A DNA stretch of 64,000 nucleotides, from assembly GCF_000002995.4 (NCBI RefSeq), contig NW_025062478.1, forward strand, positions 8,036,001 to 8,100,000, in the 5' to 3' direction. Position 1 is the stretch's first letter. Each line of letters starts with the position of its first letter. The DNA is from Brugia malayi. Taxonomy: Eukaryota > Nematoda > Chromadorea > Rhabditida > Onchocercidae. Below are positions 1-13,899 of this stretch, piece after piece. A model generated the notes under the pieces. It saw only the letters and a program-made list of their open reading frames with translations, had not been told where the DNA came from and searched no databases. The position numbers and the translations under genes are program-made.

Positions 1-880
1 GTCTCAAGCAAGAAAATGAATAAACAATTGTATTAATGAAGAAAAATTTGCTCCAAAATAGCTTTAATTTTTTTGAAAACTTTATACATTTTCAAGTTTA
101 CTCAACAGCTGACATTGTAAGTTAAGCTGAAAAAATTTCAAATTGTTTTGTCCTGAAATGAATTTAAAGAAGAAAAACAAAAAATAAGAGAAAAACAAAT
201 TATAAAAGTTATAAGCGTTTAGGTTCAATTGTTGCAGTGCAACAGTAATAATTGCAACAGAGTTGATAATTCAAAAGGAGCAATAGTAGGAAACGTAAAA
301 TACATTTGTCTGAATGATATTGACAATTACTGATAGCAATGATAATAAGCGTTACAGATTCGTGATGTTAATCATAGTGATATCTAAGAGAAATAAGATT
401 TGATCGCTTTGACTGATAAATAAATGATAATTATCATAAAGTTAGAGAGAAGGACAACATTTTTTCAAATTCTCCCAATCAATCAAAATTACAAAACAAT
501 TTCTATAAGTTTATAGAAAATTTTAATTTTTCAATATGTTCAATACCCAATAAAACAAAGAGAAGCCTTATGATTCATTAAATGTTTTGTTTCACACTAA
601 AAAAGTTAGATCAAAAATTTATGTTTTAGAAGAAAAATACGAAAAAATTGTGAGGAAGTACAGCAGGTGCAATCAGAATAGTAAAGCATTGTCTATTATT
701 GATAATATAATAAGAATTTAAACTTCAACTGATAAGTACTTTTAAACAGACCACAACATTCCGTCAAACATCCTAGCATCTAAAAATTTCCAAAAATTTT
801 GAGGACATTCTTTATCGTTATCATTTACCAATTCTCAATACTGCTTGTCCTCTTTTACCTACAATTTACACATATTTCAC
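1..880. other. No gene recognised
   Basis: AT-rich sequence downstream of the dynein-light-chain-like gene. It presumably holds that gene's short 3' untranslated region. Nothing else in it could be supported on either strand. Confidence 0.5.
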
Positions 881-1887
881 TCACGAAGTACCACTTTTGT
901 AGAGAAAAATGGTATGTCTGGATAATGTGAAGTAAATATGATTCTCTCTGTCATAACGCAGGTAAAATCCCAATTGTCCATTACTAACAGCGCAACACCA
1001 CACTGGTCCATATCGCTCTTCAAAATTCATCATGATATGGCGCGCAATAGCCATCATCTGATTTGGAAATCTGCAAAATTGCTGGAAGTGATACTATAAT
1101 GATTAATAGATCAATCTATCTAGATTCTAAGATAAAACTTTCTCGTTAATTTGACAAAGGTAATTTTTGCTCCAATATATGATAATTGCAGCACGAGGGA
1201 ATAAATGGATGCGATTATATTCAATTTAATGAAGTCATTTAACCTAAGTACCTTTCAGTACAAATGTATTGTTAAACAAATATAAATTTGATAAGAGATT
1301 GATGCAAGCTGTTTGTTCTCAAATGAAACTTACTGTGTAAGAGCTTCACTAGCAAGCAGTGATGCATATTGTTGCATTTCCGTATTCATGCCGGTAGCAA
1401 TAATTTGACATACTTCAGGTCCTACTGATGCTGGTGCCGGTGGTTGCGGCTGATAAGGTTCTGGCAATTCTGAATGCGGTTGTGGTTGATAAGGATGAAC
1501 TGGCGATGGCTGGTCTAGATTTGGTTGTGGAAAGTTCGATTCCGGATGTGGATGTATGGGTAACCTCTCGGGTTTTCGTGGCTCTTCCGGCTCTACGCGC
1601 TCTGCTTGCTTATCTACTGACGGTGGCTCGGCATGCTGACGCAGTTCTGCGTGCTCTCCTTGACCGTTATCAGTGTCTCCTCTAGTTGCTTCTGATTTAT
1701 CAGACAGGTGAGTTGCAAAACCACCTCCTTCTTGGGTGTGATCATCCCTTAACAACTGTCCCTCTGAAGCATTTTTTGCAGGTTTTCCCGCGTTACTAGT
1801 ACCATCACCAGTCTCTGTGTCTTTTCCACCACCATCGTCACCAATATCATAATCATACGGCAATAAAGTTATCTCCTCTCCAGTCTC
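881..1887 (-). CDS. LC8-type dynein light chain with proline-rich N-terminal extension (5' end open)
   Basis: Two coding exons are visible, 1334-1887 and 881-1070, joined with codon CA|A across a GTAAGT...TTTTGCAG intron. The last ~85 residues follow the LC8 fold in order: TEMQQYASLLASEAL, MMAIARHIMMNFEERYG, PVWCCAV, GFYLRYD, and HIYFTLSRHTIFLYKSG just before the stop. LC8 proteins are dimeric hub proteins of about 89 aa that bind short linear motifs in dynein and many other partners. Here the domain follows at least 150 residues of low complexity: a Gly/Asp/Thr/Glu-rich part, then a Pro/Gln/His-rich part with repeated YQPQP. No ATG opens the frame. The 1334-1887 exon has a plausible acceptor (CTTCAAG) just before 1887, so a first exon probably lies further up the minus strand; it was not found. 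The family assignment is firm. Cargo and role of the extension are unknown. Confidence 0.82.
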
Positions 1888-2142
1888 CTTGAAGTATTGT
1901 CAGTATTGCTTTTTAAATTTTCAAGTTATTTCATTTTAATTAAAAAAACCGCGAAATGATTTACAGATTTAAGTAATTCATTACATATATGGTCTATCCA
2001 GCTTTTTTGGGAGCGGTGCAGAAATTCTTCATAAAATTTCATATTTGTGAATAGAAATTATAACTTACTGTCATTGGAAGTTAAGGATAATAATGGAACG
2101 TTCTAATAAATGGTAGAACAAAGTTTTGAAGTTGAGAAGAGT

Positions 2143-2144
<2 letters not shown>

Positions 2145-2182
<38 letters not shown>
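2145..2182. repeat. (AG)n microsatellite
   Basis: Uninterrupted dinucleotide AG run of about 19 units, seen directly. Such tracts are common in introns and intergenic DNA and are likely length-polymorphic. Confidence 0.97.
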
Positions 2183-2185
<3 letters not shown>

Positions 2186-2240
2186 TAAATTTAATAAAAC
2201 ATGAGAATATGTAGTTCGTTTCAGCTGTCTTTTTTTAATT

Positions 2241-2241
<1 letters not shown>

Positions 2242-2271
<30 letters not shown>
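2242..2271. repeat. Poly-T tract, 30 bases
   Basis: Homopolymer run of thymines 60 bases after the (AG)n tract. Its true length is uncertain in any assembly. Confidence 0.95.
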
Positions 2272-2272
<1 letters not shown>

Positions 2273-5200
2273 AGGAAGGGTAAATAGAAAATAATTTGAA
2301 GAATTAGTGTAACATAACAGGTGCGTCTGAATTTATTTTTGTTCACAGCCATATGCTCAAAATGATATATTTTCAATTTTTTTTTTTCTTTTTATCTAAA
2401 CAAATTAATCTCTGCCAACTTAAATTTTTTTATGCATTCCAGTTCAGGATAGATTGATTCAGTCGGGAATTTTCTATGTAACATGAAACAGGGACGAATT
2501 TTTTGAGTCAAAAGTGCATGACAATCAACAAAGTAAATGTCATCTAAATGTCATCTAACATTGATATAATTATGATTATATCGTCATGCTGTGCATTATA
2601 GAAAGTTTGTGATACAACGGTTAGTTTCACTGTAATCTCGAGGAATTCGTAATTTCGATTCGTTGCTATTACTTCATGAAATTGATGAAAGTGATTTGCT
2701 TGTTGTAAATGTATAATAAAAAGTAATTTTCTATTATTATATAGCAGTGAATTATATTGCAGTCTTTATCACTTTATTAATATACAAGCACAAAGATAAT
2801 AAACAAACATAATTTATTGGTTTTTCTGAGTGGATAGGTCAATTTTATTTCGTGTGTTTACATAGGTAAAATATATGTACTTTTGTTTATGCATGTATAA
2901 CGTGTACTTTCATTATTTTAAGGCAATTGTTAATTTACTTAGAACGAAAGTGTTGGTTCATTAAATTTAAATTACCTGTTTACATCAGTGAAGAGCTATT
3001 ACAGCTATTGAATATTTGACAAAAATTTCTCCTACTCTATGGTACATTTTTGTTCTTTCTTTTTAAGAAAATAACTGATCCAAAATAACGTCGACATCCA
3101 GCAATGTTTGCTCTCATAAAATTACACATAGTTGGCACAAGTTTTGTTGATAGCTGTATTGTCTTTATAACGGTAAATAATGAATTGCGGTAAGTTAATC
3201 CCATCAATATATTAATTTCAACAAGGAGCAAAATTCATTACTTTCAAGTATTACTTCCAGATCACTACTGAACATTACTTTTCAAATTTAGTAGGTTTTA
3301 TGGATGCATAGACCCTTCAAGTGAAAGAATTTTTTTTGACAATTTTTTCTTCTGATAGGTTACTATACAAGAGTCAGAATACTTCTTGAATCAGGAAATA
3401 TACAAAAAGAAAAAAAAAAAAACGGAAAAGGAAAAAGGAAATACTACATACTACATTAAAATGGATTTTTAAAAAAAAAAAACAGAAAAACTGAATAATA
3501 ATATTTGTTGGCAACAATGAAATGTAAAAGAACAGTTTGCAACTTTTCAACAATATCGCATAAAAAATTCATTCTATTTTTGATAAAAACTTTTAGGCGA
3601 AATGATTAAACATTTCTTAAATGCACTTTAAGAAACAATTTGTTTTCTTTTTTATCGATTAGTTCATATCATCCGAGACTTTGATCAGCTGAATTAAAGG
3701 TTTTCCATTTTAACTTAGTTTGTTTCATAAATGACAAAAAATGATAGCGAGACAACTTATCAATTAATAAAGTTTAGTCTAAAATCCTTATCAAAAAACC
3801 TGAAATATAAATTATGGAAGGAAATTAGGACATTTTCAACTATGTGATCTCATTCTTTTTTTGAGAAAATTAATTAAACTTATGTGTAACAGCATTTAAT
3901 TAAAAAAAATGGCGTTATATTTAATCAAAAAGAATAGAGTTAATCTTATGCAAACAAAATGAAACTTTAATTAAGCCTTCTCCAATTTCGTAATTCCAAT
4001 CTTCACAAACGGTTATATATCTTTGGCGTAGAGATATATTTGGTTTTTTATCACAATGAAAATTGAGCTGAAGTTAAATACATTATTTTGTTAAGCGTTC
4101 AGATGAACTATTCATTTTATCACCTCCCATTGAATTGATATGTAAATTACACAATAAAAAGATGATTTCTTGGCACGAAACTGAAATGCAGAAACTTTAT
4201 AATTCCATTTCCTTCTTTTTCATTTATCCAATTTACGTCCTATTATTATATCCTTGGTTAGACTTGACATTGAGGAAATATCCGCCATTATGCATAGATA
4301 GTTCTAATCAAAGAAAGGAAAAAACGGTTTTCTGCATATTTTAAAACGTTGTTCAGATTTTTCAGCAGCAATAAGCAGTTTTTCAGGATGGGTAACCATT
4401 GAAGTGTTATGAATTAACTTGCACTATCGATCTGCTAAAGTCAGAAGTAATTATCTCTTGAAGTCTATTTTAATGATAAAATATGAGACTCTATGACAGG
4501 ATGATGGAGTGATAAAACGGCGAAGTGAAATTGAACAGTCATATCAATTCATTTCCGCTTCAAAGATCCTTTCTTCATTAAAGTTCACAATAAAATTAAC
4601 AAACTGATTGTAAAGCTACAGTTATTTCGGTTCCATCTAAGCAATTTATACCGTAAATTTTTTCCAACTCAGCGATTTTCTAATTTATGGTACACTGTCA
4701 TTCTTACATTCCCTAAATACAGTTTAAATAGCTAACGAATACCGCTCAACATAAAGTGAAATTTCTACTGTTTCCCAAATCGCATATTATTCTCTTTCTT
4801 GTATCATAAGAAAAACTAAATTATATTATGATAGAGGTGAAAGAAACTAATTTTGAAATATGTAAAGTGGAAATGTGAATAGAAAAATTTATTATAGAAA
4901 GCAGTGAATTAACGAGGAGAGAAAACTTTTGGTAACTTTTGATCTCACTGAAAAAAGTGCTCCTTTCTTGATTGTCAGGAATGGAATTATTGGAAATATT
5001 CGAATAGTATACAATCCTTTTTCGAATTGATTAAATTAATTTTATTTGTTCATAGCAGCATGAAATTGATGGTAAAAAAAGCTTCAAAAAGAATTATATT
5101 TGGAGAGACTATTTCCAAACAAAATTTTCTCTTTTCTTCATTGTTGCTGTTTTCTTCTCAGTGAATTTGTTCCATTATCTCCGGGTGTTAAATTTGAGAA

Positions 5201-5757
5201 GATAAAACAAATTTGTTGTCGCTACAAAATATTTTTATTTCCGGTAACATATTTATTAAAGAAGCAATTTTCAATCAAAAATAATGATGAAATAGATAGC
5301 GCAAGAAAACTTATATATAAATTATTTGTCAAAATTGCTAAAAATTGATAAAACGCAAAAAAATGTTTTCCTTTCTCAGTTTTTTTCCTTTTTTCCAAAG
5401 AAATTAGTTCAGAAACATAACATATAAGTGTAAAGTAAAAGAATGTATTGCGAAAGGAGTGCTGCTACTTTGAATTTCCTTTCGGCTTAAAATGGCCCAA
5501 AGAGTTAAACTGTTGAAGAATTTCAACTGTAAACCATTTTCAGGGTTTTTTTTTTTTAATTTTAATTTACTCTAAAATGCTAACGCTAACATAAAAGTAT
5601 TTCTATTTACTTCCTTTTTTGAAGTAATAACTGAATATGTAATTAATTTTGCTCGTAGTAAAGCTTGTTTAAGTCAGGAAAAAATGAACAATTTGATGTA
5701 CAAACCTGTCAATTTTGATACACGTCATTGGTAAGTAACATAAAAAGTATTTGAGAT

Positions 5758-8700
5758 TTATGTGAATGAAATATATTCACAACTTTTCGATACCTTCCGT
5801 ATAGCTTGGGATTCTTTATTGAATTCAAAAATGATTTTATCCGGAGGAAATGCGTCAATGTTTGAATTATCGATTAGAGATATGAGTTCCGTAACGATCT
5901 TATGATACACTAACGGACTCCTCGGTGTTTTCCCGTCCGGTATCACTTCCCAGTACCGTGCATTCATTTTTAAGGAGTCAGCTTTAGCTTCTGAAAGGAA
6001 AAATATAATCAAAAAATTTTAAGGCCTGCAATCTGTGTTTTGATCTTATTCTGTATTGTTTCCTACCTGACAATCCTGGCTATTTAAGCCTGTCACTCAC
6101 AGTTTGTCACGTTTACGTGAGAATTTCAGAGTCATCAAACCGTAGATGACTCTTTTTCTAGATCACTCGAGAGATTACTTTAGAAAAGTTACGTTCATAT
6201 GATGTAATCCTTGGTATAGTTGATGGCGAAGCTGGATCAGAAGCGATACCAATCAACCAAAGTAAACATTTCTCCATCAGATCTCTCAACTGCGCTGAAA
6301 TTACAAACTATTTCCAAGTGAAAAATCTATTTTCACTCAAAAAAAGCGAAAAAAGCTCAAATTTTCAGCATTACATTTTCGCTGTAAGGAAGATCGGAAG
6401 AATTACTAAGAAAGCAATTCATACTTACAAAGTTTTTTCATTGCATATTTATATGAATTTGAGTTTCTCGTTGAATAAAGCAGAATACATCCATCAAAAT
6501 CCAAAGTAGACCAAAGATCATGCTAGAATGTTATTTACCAAATCTTCAGCCAATTAAATTCTTAGAAATCCATGGTCATCTAATATAGTTTTGCATTTTC
6601 TTAATAGAATTCTTACTCATTTCTATGTTAATTATGATAACAGTAAATATTTTGAAAGCAGTTATCAGTAAATATCTTGATGTTATTGATAATGGAGATA
6701 AGAATTTGAAATATCCTCTTTAGCTTACTCAGTGGGTTTTCTTATATCAATCTAAATTTACCCTTCCAAAATAATTATGAAGATAAATTTGTTACTATTT
6801 ATTGATGTAATAACTTATCATTACTTATGAAATCAATAACAGACATTAATCAGTCTTTCGCTAATTATTGTTCTTTTTTATTTTGATTAACAAGGAATTA
6901 AAAATCAAAAAATTTCAAGCTTACTATCATTTACTTAAGTTAAAATAATATAATATTTTTGAGCAATGTTTCAGAACTTCAATATTTTTCATTTTTATAT
7001 TAAGAAAAGCTATACGTCAAATTTATTCGTTTTTTCTGATGAAGGATGATAAATAATTCGTGACTGCTATAGCATGTAGTCAGAAAAGAATTTGAAAAAA
7101 AGCTCTTTAAATTCTCCAAGCTATTCTGGCATTTACACCTTATTTTAAGGAATGATTAATATGCTCTTTGCTTGGTTTGCACTTATGAAGAAGGATAAAA
7201 ATTTCTCTATGATTAATTTTTGTTTCATTAGTAATTCATTAACTGGAAATTTGGAAATGACAAGATAGTGTTTGGTTAAACTCAAATTTTATTCGCTAAT
7301 TTATCACTAATGAGCCATATCTCGATCGATTGTTGTGTGATCAGGAAATATGAGATTTTGAATCTCTTTTCTTATCTTAGTACATCGTAGTTCATGATTA
7401 TTCTTTTATATGAATATAATAAGATAAGCACTATTTAAAAAAAAAAAATGTATTCATGCAAATTAGCCATTGTAATTAGCTGAAACGTAACGGATCATGC
7501 CATTACTTGTTACAAAATATCTTATGTGCCATAATTAATCCAAATTTCGCTTTTAAAAAGCTTTTGAATTTTTACTTTTTCAAAGTTCACTTCAGCCAAA
7601 GTCATGTGTTTTACTAAACTGCCGATCCGGAACGATATCACGTTGGTTTGACGATCTGCAAATTACTAACAATTTCAACTTTTTTTGACACTTTGTCGCA
7701 TCTTTTATTTAGCACAACAAATTGATTACATATTGCAGATGGGAATCAGTAGTTAGTGTAATTTTAGCAGTTGCACGAATAATAAAAGAAAGTATAAACG
7801 AGAAAAACTGTATATTTTACTTCTCACTTAAAATTCACTTAATGATAATTTATGAGTTTAAATACATATATGTGGTGTTCACAATGTGTGAACTTTGTGC
7901 CTTTAAATAAGTCAAGTATCAGCAAGACTTACCCGTCGTCATGCTACTACCGGTCGATTTGAGCAACTTATGGATGAATGCCGAGCAATCGCATCCACCA
8001 CAATCTACCACAATAACGAAATAATTAGTCCTGAAGCTCGGTACGCCCAGTTTACTTCTTCATCTTGAATTCATCAATATTTCAATTGTAAAATTAAGTC
8101 ACAAATCCTAAAGTTATCACATTGAGATAACTGAAATTTAATGGAGTGACTAAACTAAAACTAAGAACGGTGTTATTAAGGAACCGATGTATTATTTTGA
8201 AACTGAATGAAAGTAAATCAAACGAATGAAATTAGTCAACAGCTCAGTTCAAACTTTAAGAGTTAATATAAAAGTGTATGAGAACTTCTTAAAAGGTTGA
8301 AATTGAATATTTTATTCTTAAGTGCATTACTAAGTGATTTGTTTACAACCTTGTCTTGGATTCTATGCCCAGCCCACCAGGCACATTTTTTGTTATATTT
8401 TGTTTTAGGCATGCATTACTACTACTATTACTACTATCTTGCCAATTCAATGTTCATTCCAAATGGAAAAGCATTCAGAACTTTTCAACTTCAATCCTTT
8501 TTTTCAATCTCTATTCCCAAAGTCGAGAGAAGCACTTTTTACTCTCTGCTTCAATCTCTATTAGTATCGGATGTCTTCTTTAGGACCAATTCATTATTTT
8601 CCAACTTTTATTTTCATCTAATTATAACGCTGCCTGTAGCACAAATGGGTCTAAGCAAGGATTCAATATCAAATCAAGGTCCTAAAGATTGTAATAGCTT

Positions 8701-10640
8701 TGTCAGTATTTTTTCCAAGTATTTTTTAAAGGATACTATGAAGTGTAAAGAATGCAGTGTGATGGTTTGAAGATGTCGTTTTAAAGTTTTAGTTAATTTA
8801 ATATAAGGATCAAAATTCATATTTGAATTGAAAAATAAGCATCATTTTAATTACATTAACATTTTCAATTTCCACTTTTATCACTTACTTGGTGCAACGT
8901 TGGCCATGCAAATTCGATATGGACAAGGTATCTAGAGATCGAAGTAACGTTTGTTTTTGCTGGTTCCAGAATGCATAATGGGATAATGCCTTTTTTTGAT
9001 GGTCATTATTTCCAAGTGTCACTTCATGGCGATTACTTGAACGGAATGATTTTGTTGCCCGATTCAGAAGAAAACTCAATGATTGTGAGCCTAACATAGC
9101 AACATTTTCATCTGCATATAATAGCTCTCATATCATCCCCTAAAAAAACAGCAATTAAATAACTAACCACTAAAGTTAATACAATATTAACAGAATTCTT
9201 TCATGTTAAATAAATTTTGCTCATCGCCCTTTTGTGAGTAAGAGTATTTGCCGTCTTTTCTTCTCATTAATTTTCATCTTTGACTTACAAGAGACTCATA
9301 GATTGTTAGCCTTTAAAAAAAGACTTGTCTTCAGCATTCTAAATATCGTTAATATTCTAAGAGATATACTTATTGCTTTATATTTATAATTTTTTGATTT
9401 GTAACAGAAATGAAATTAAAATAAAACCAAAAAAAAAAAGAAAAAAAAGCCGTGGAATTTAGATTGACCAGATATTTAAAGCTATTATGAGGAATTTTTT
9501 TTCTAGCTGTTATAAGTTTATTATCATACCACTTTTCATTTTTAGTATAGACCATTTATCATAGGAAGGGTCTCAAGGGATTTTAAATTCCAAAAACAAC
9601 ACCGATTTTTTTTTCTCCTTATAGTTATCTTTTTTGTTTTAATCTTGAACTTAGCAATATTAAAAAAGCATAAGACTTAAGTTCTAATAAAAAAGAAAAA
9701 ATTCAATAAACTCGAGAAGGCTAATGAATCCATCAAGGCTTGTAATATTTGCATATGCTCGCTTATTGCAATAACAAGTCATTACTATTAAAAGTAGAAA
9801 TTAACGATGACGAGAGCAAAAGTATTATCTTTCAATTAATACATCAATATATAACGAATGTACCCTTCAACAAACATTCTATAAGAATGTCTCATTTCTT
9901 TAACAAATGCAAATTTCTATCAATATATACATATATTTTTAATATATACATATACTCTTCTCTGACCATAGCTACTAGTCATAGCTAATGACCACAAGCT
10001 AAGCATATATTAACTATAAAAATGTTAAAAAATAGATATAAGGCAGTGAAAAGCATTTAAGATTGGATTCAGGAGAAAGCATAATTTCGATTTACTAATA
10101 AAAGCAACGAACGATGGCAGAAAGATTTATGTTTGATTGTATTGGTGTGGAAATAGGTTGAATGAAGATTTATAAGAAAGAAATATTTGCAAGTTTTTTT
10201 CTGTTGGTTAGTAAATGCTACTTAGAAGAGAAATATATTTGTTTAAATTGAATACCGTTCACGTAAATATTTAGTTGCAACGTGAAGAGTAGCTCAGTAA
10301 CTATAGCTTCATGCATCGGAAGCTTAGCAAAACAATGATATTATGGAAGGAAAAAATGGCTTGGCAAAACATATCTTGATTGCCATTTTCTGGGCTTTTA
10401 ATGGAGGATAGATTTGATGAGAATGTAAAGGCAGAAAATGTATTCATTACTTTTATGTTAAGAGCTAATCAAGTAAACGAGCGGCTGGGTGAGTTTACTC
10501 CCAATTTTTGAAATCTCTATTACAAAAAAAAAAAACTGCTTATATAATTCACTTTTCTTTACATCATTATTACCTTTACTGCAATCATCGCACATACTGA
10601 ATATCGTATGCCTGTTTAAGACCGCCTCTTCAAATGTCAT
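5758..10640 (-). CDS. Four-exon gene, unrecognised 206-aa protein
   Basis: Exons on the minus strand are 10574-10640, 8889-9111, 7933-8030 and 5758-5990. Junctions are phase-consistent, with donors GTAATA, GTAAGT and GTAAGT and acceptors ATATGCAG, CTTCAG and CCTTTCAG. They join into 207 codons including the stop. The start is the ATG at 10640 (MTFEEAVLN). The N-terminal half is polar with no signal peptide. A middle segment reads FVIVVDCGGCDCSAFIHKLL, with a hydrophobic strand and a Cys cluster. The C-terminal half contains YWEVIPDGKTPRSP and a predicted helix, and ends with YISFT. I recognise no family. The last intron (1.9 kb) is long for this window. The three downstream exons are better supported than the first one, which alternatively could be replaced by an internal start at 9097. 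Confidence 0.55.
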
Positions 10641-13600
10641 AGAGGAACAGATGACAACTAAGAGTTTATAACTATGCTTGTTTCGATTTTTTATTTTTCA
10701 AAATTGCTCGAAGATAAGATACAAAAATTTTTGATTTAGTAATCAAATTTTGAAGAAATAGAAGAAAAGGTAGCATTAATTTTTATCTTACAGCTCACAA
10801 GAACTAAAATTATATCTGAACAATATCTGCATAGTGAATTTTCATTCAAGCAATCAAAGAGTAATGTTGGATTGCATGAATACTAAATGTTTTCAAAATC
10901 ACATAAGAAATAGAGAATAAATTAAATCATTTTAAGAATAATTAAAAACAAAGAGAAGTTCTCGCAGAGTGATAAGACAAAAATATTGATGTTCTTTAAA
11001 AATTCCTGAATGAGGTTATCTCGAAGACAAATATATATTTACTGAAAGTACCTCGAGAACAAGGAACTTTTAGAAAATTAATATGAATGAACTCCCTTAC
11101 ACTTTTAAAGGAAATAAAATTTCCTCTAATCTTATCTAATATGAACATATTAATCGAATAATAAAATGTCAAGCATGTGATAAGATTAGAAATTTTAACA
11201 GACTTTTTCACAATTTCTTATAAAATGAAGAGATCACTTATCATTAATGTACTAATATATCTGGAAAGACTCATCTAAAGCACTACATATCATTTCGGTA
11301 TCCAATTCCGGCATTCAACTTTACGAAGTCAATTTTGGTAGCAGAAATCTTATGTTTCACTTTTTTTCTAATTTTTCTCTTGTCTCTCTATTATTAACAC
11401 ATTGACTACACTCTCCAATTCAATAAACTTTTAACAGAATGCTATCTGCATAATAAGGCTATTACGGGAAGTTAAAAGTTAGAAGGCAATTAAACTGGTA
11501 TGAACAAAAAAAGAAAGGAATATAAGCATAATTCGCATTTCGTTCCTAGAAACTTTCTTATAATATAAACATAAGAATCCACTACTATTATAACACTTAG
11601 CATTTGCCATCATAATAGATTTTTGAAATTGTAGTTTTTCGATTTTTTTTTACAATCTTTTTTCTTTTTTCTTTTCCAATATTTCCAATTTATCAACATT
11701 TTATTAAGAATGAACTAAGTCCCTATCACTTTTCATCTCTTATTCCACTTCCTCTTCTTTAGTATTATTATTTACATTGAAGATCACAGCTATTTATTTC
11801 TTCTCTGCTTTTGAAAATTTCGCATTATAATTAAATTATTGAAAATTTTGGTTAACAGTCATGCTTAGAAAATTTTAAATTTAATATGTAAGAATTGATT
11901 TCTAATATGACTTGCGAATTCCATCATCAAATTACCACCAGTATTAAAAAGTTGGAAAATTGGCTACAAGTCTCCGAAACTATTTGTCCTTAGGAAATAG
12001 GTTCAGTTGTTCTTTTTGTTAAGTACACAGGTATAGGTATTACATTACAACAGTCATCTTACCTCATTGTTACATAATGCTAAGTACAGTAGTTCCTAAG
12101 CAAAGAATAGCTATTTTATGAATAAAATAATTGACTATGCAAAGTCTAGTTGGTTATCTTGAAGTGCTAATAACTTACCGAATAAAATTATGCAATTTAC
12201 TTAAAGTATTGTTTCAATGGGCAACTATAAGTAAGCTATTATCACAGAAATATCATATTAATAGCCAAGCATTGAGATGTATGACATTACTTTAACGAGT
12301 CTTACATGAAGTAAATAAATTGCTTCATGAAAAGAAATGGGCTTTTTCTCCATAAAAAATTAGATCACACGAGAAAGTTGCATGTAACACATTTATAAAA
12401 CTGTCTTATTTCTCGATGTTGGACCTAAAACTTCCAATAAATTCGTTATCGATGCTAGAATAAATAAAATATAATGTCAACTACTGTCTAGATGGTATGA
12501 TGAGCTAGACTGTATTCCCTAAAGTGTCATCATGAAAAGACTTCATCAGGTGGAAAGATGGATGGATATATAGCAAACGGGCAGTTTTAATAGCGAATAA
12601 TGAAATGAAAAAAGAAATAGGATGGAAAATCAGACTTAATAGATCCAAATTATTTATTGCACTTTAGTATTTCAGTCGGCGTAGGACAATTAATTTTTTT
12701 TTTGCTAACCAACCAGCTGATCCTTATTAAACATTCTGAAAAAAAAAAAAAAAAAACTAAAAAACTAATTCTACATATATTTATTGAAACCTGCTTTATA
12801 TTCAAATTTGTTTGTCAAAATTTTTGCAAATTTCTTTGTTCATCTGTCATCCCAAAATTTCCTTGCATGAAATATATGAAGACACTTCTTCATAAATATC
12901 ACTTCTCTCACTCACATAACAACACTTAACAGTAACAATTTCATATCACAGTAAATTATTGATGAGAACTATGAGCTATCACTTATAGTCATTCATTCCA
13001 TCCTGTGAGAAAGCATTTTCATGCTGTCACTCTGGGCAACAATGACCATAATCTAAAGTAATCGTTTCCTTTTTGTTTTATCTGCTTCTTTTCCTTTCCC
13101 GGCTTTATGCGTGCTCTCTAAGCAGAATTCTTAGATTCACTTAGTCGGTGTATCCCTAAATGCATAGTGTCTTTGCCTTCGCTTCGCATCATATCAGTAC
13201 TATCTTATGAATGTCTTTTTCTTTTGCTCCCGAAATTAGTCACTTCTTAAATCTGTGTATGTTACGATGACTTGGACGGACTGTTTTAGGAGTTAGCTTG
13301 TACTTGTGTGTGTGTTATGTGTCGTAGGTTTGATATGAGGTGACAAATAGGTGGGAGTAATGGTGAGAGTCGCGAACTGTTTTCTCTTTTCTTTGTGTCT
13401 TAGGCTTTCGTTATTGTCTCAGACTGGGATAGATTAGGTCTGGCAGAGGAGCATCTTTTACTGAAGGACTCCTATCAGAGGCTTTTTAAGTGCTCAAACT
13501 TCGATTTGTGTCCCTCTCAACCTTAGTAGATTCTCAGTAAAAGAGAATAAAATCGAAAAGAATGTTTGATCTTTCGTTACATTTATTATCTCCTTCCCCG

Positions 13601-13871
13601 TCCGACCGTGAAATGGAAGATAAGCACGAATGTTGTGATTTGCTATGGTAAGAGAGTATTTAATCGCCGCGTTGGTCCCTTTTTTAGGTTTGTTTGCAAC
13701 TCTTGAAAGGATATTTGCCTATCGTTTTTTTGCAGTGCTTCGAAATATTCAAGACATAGCATGAAGACGGTTGTCTTCCATCTATAGCTGAGTAATTTAA
13801 GAATACCAGTAGGAAATGAAAACATGTTATTTTGTATTTGTAGATGCAATTCAGTACTAACATGTGCTTTC
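10641..13871. other. Intergenic region between divergent genes; rps-6 upstream region
   Basis: No gene model could be supported. The last ~900 bases (13.0-13.86 kb) are visibly less AT-rich than the rest and lie upstream of rps-6, so they probably include its promoter. A short exon-like frame after TGTCTTAG at about 13405 is described as a separate observation. Poly-A and poly-T runs occur at about 12738. Confidence 0.45.
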
Positions 13872-13873
13872 AG
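13866..13873 (+). promoter_or_regulatory. Probable spliced-leader trans-splice acceptor of rps-6
   Basis: GCTTTCAG stands 26 bases before the rps-6 start codon with no coding exon required upstream. In nematodes this arrangement usually marks addition of a 22-nt spliced leader. It cannot be told from an ordinary acceptor by sequence alone. Confidence 0.55.
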
Positions 13874-13899
13874 GCGAGTACGACTAGAAGAAAGGAAGG

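Larger units (their letters stand above)
1888..5757. other. Intergenic; missing first exon of the dynein-light-chain-like gene may lie here
   Basis: No convincing gene. It contains an (AG)n run, a 30-base poly-T, several short A-runs and scattered short open frames without coding character. The 5' end of the dynein-light-chain-like gene should be in the left part, but no exon could be chosen. Confidence 0.45.

Noticed and set aside
8297..8770. 157-codon plus-strand frame
   Set aside because: It begins at TTG, includes a TAC/TTA microsatellite giving a tyrosine run, and lies in the intron between two exons of the opposite-strand gene. It is probably chance.
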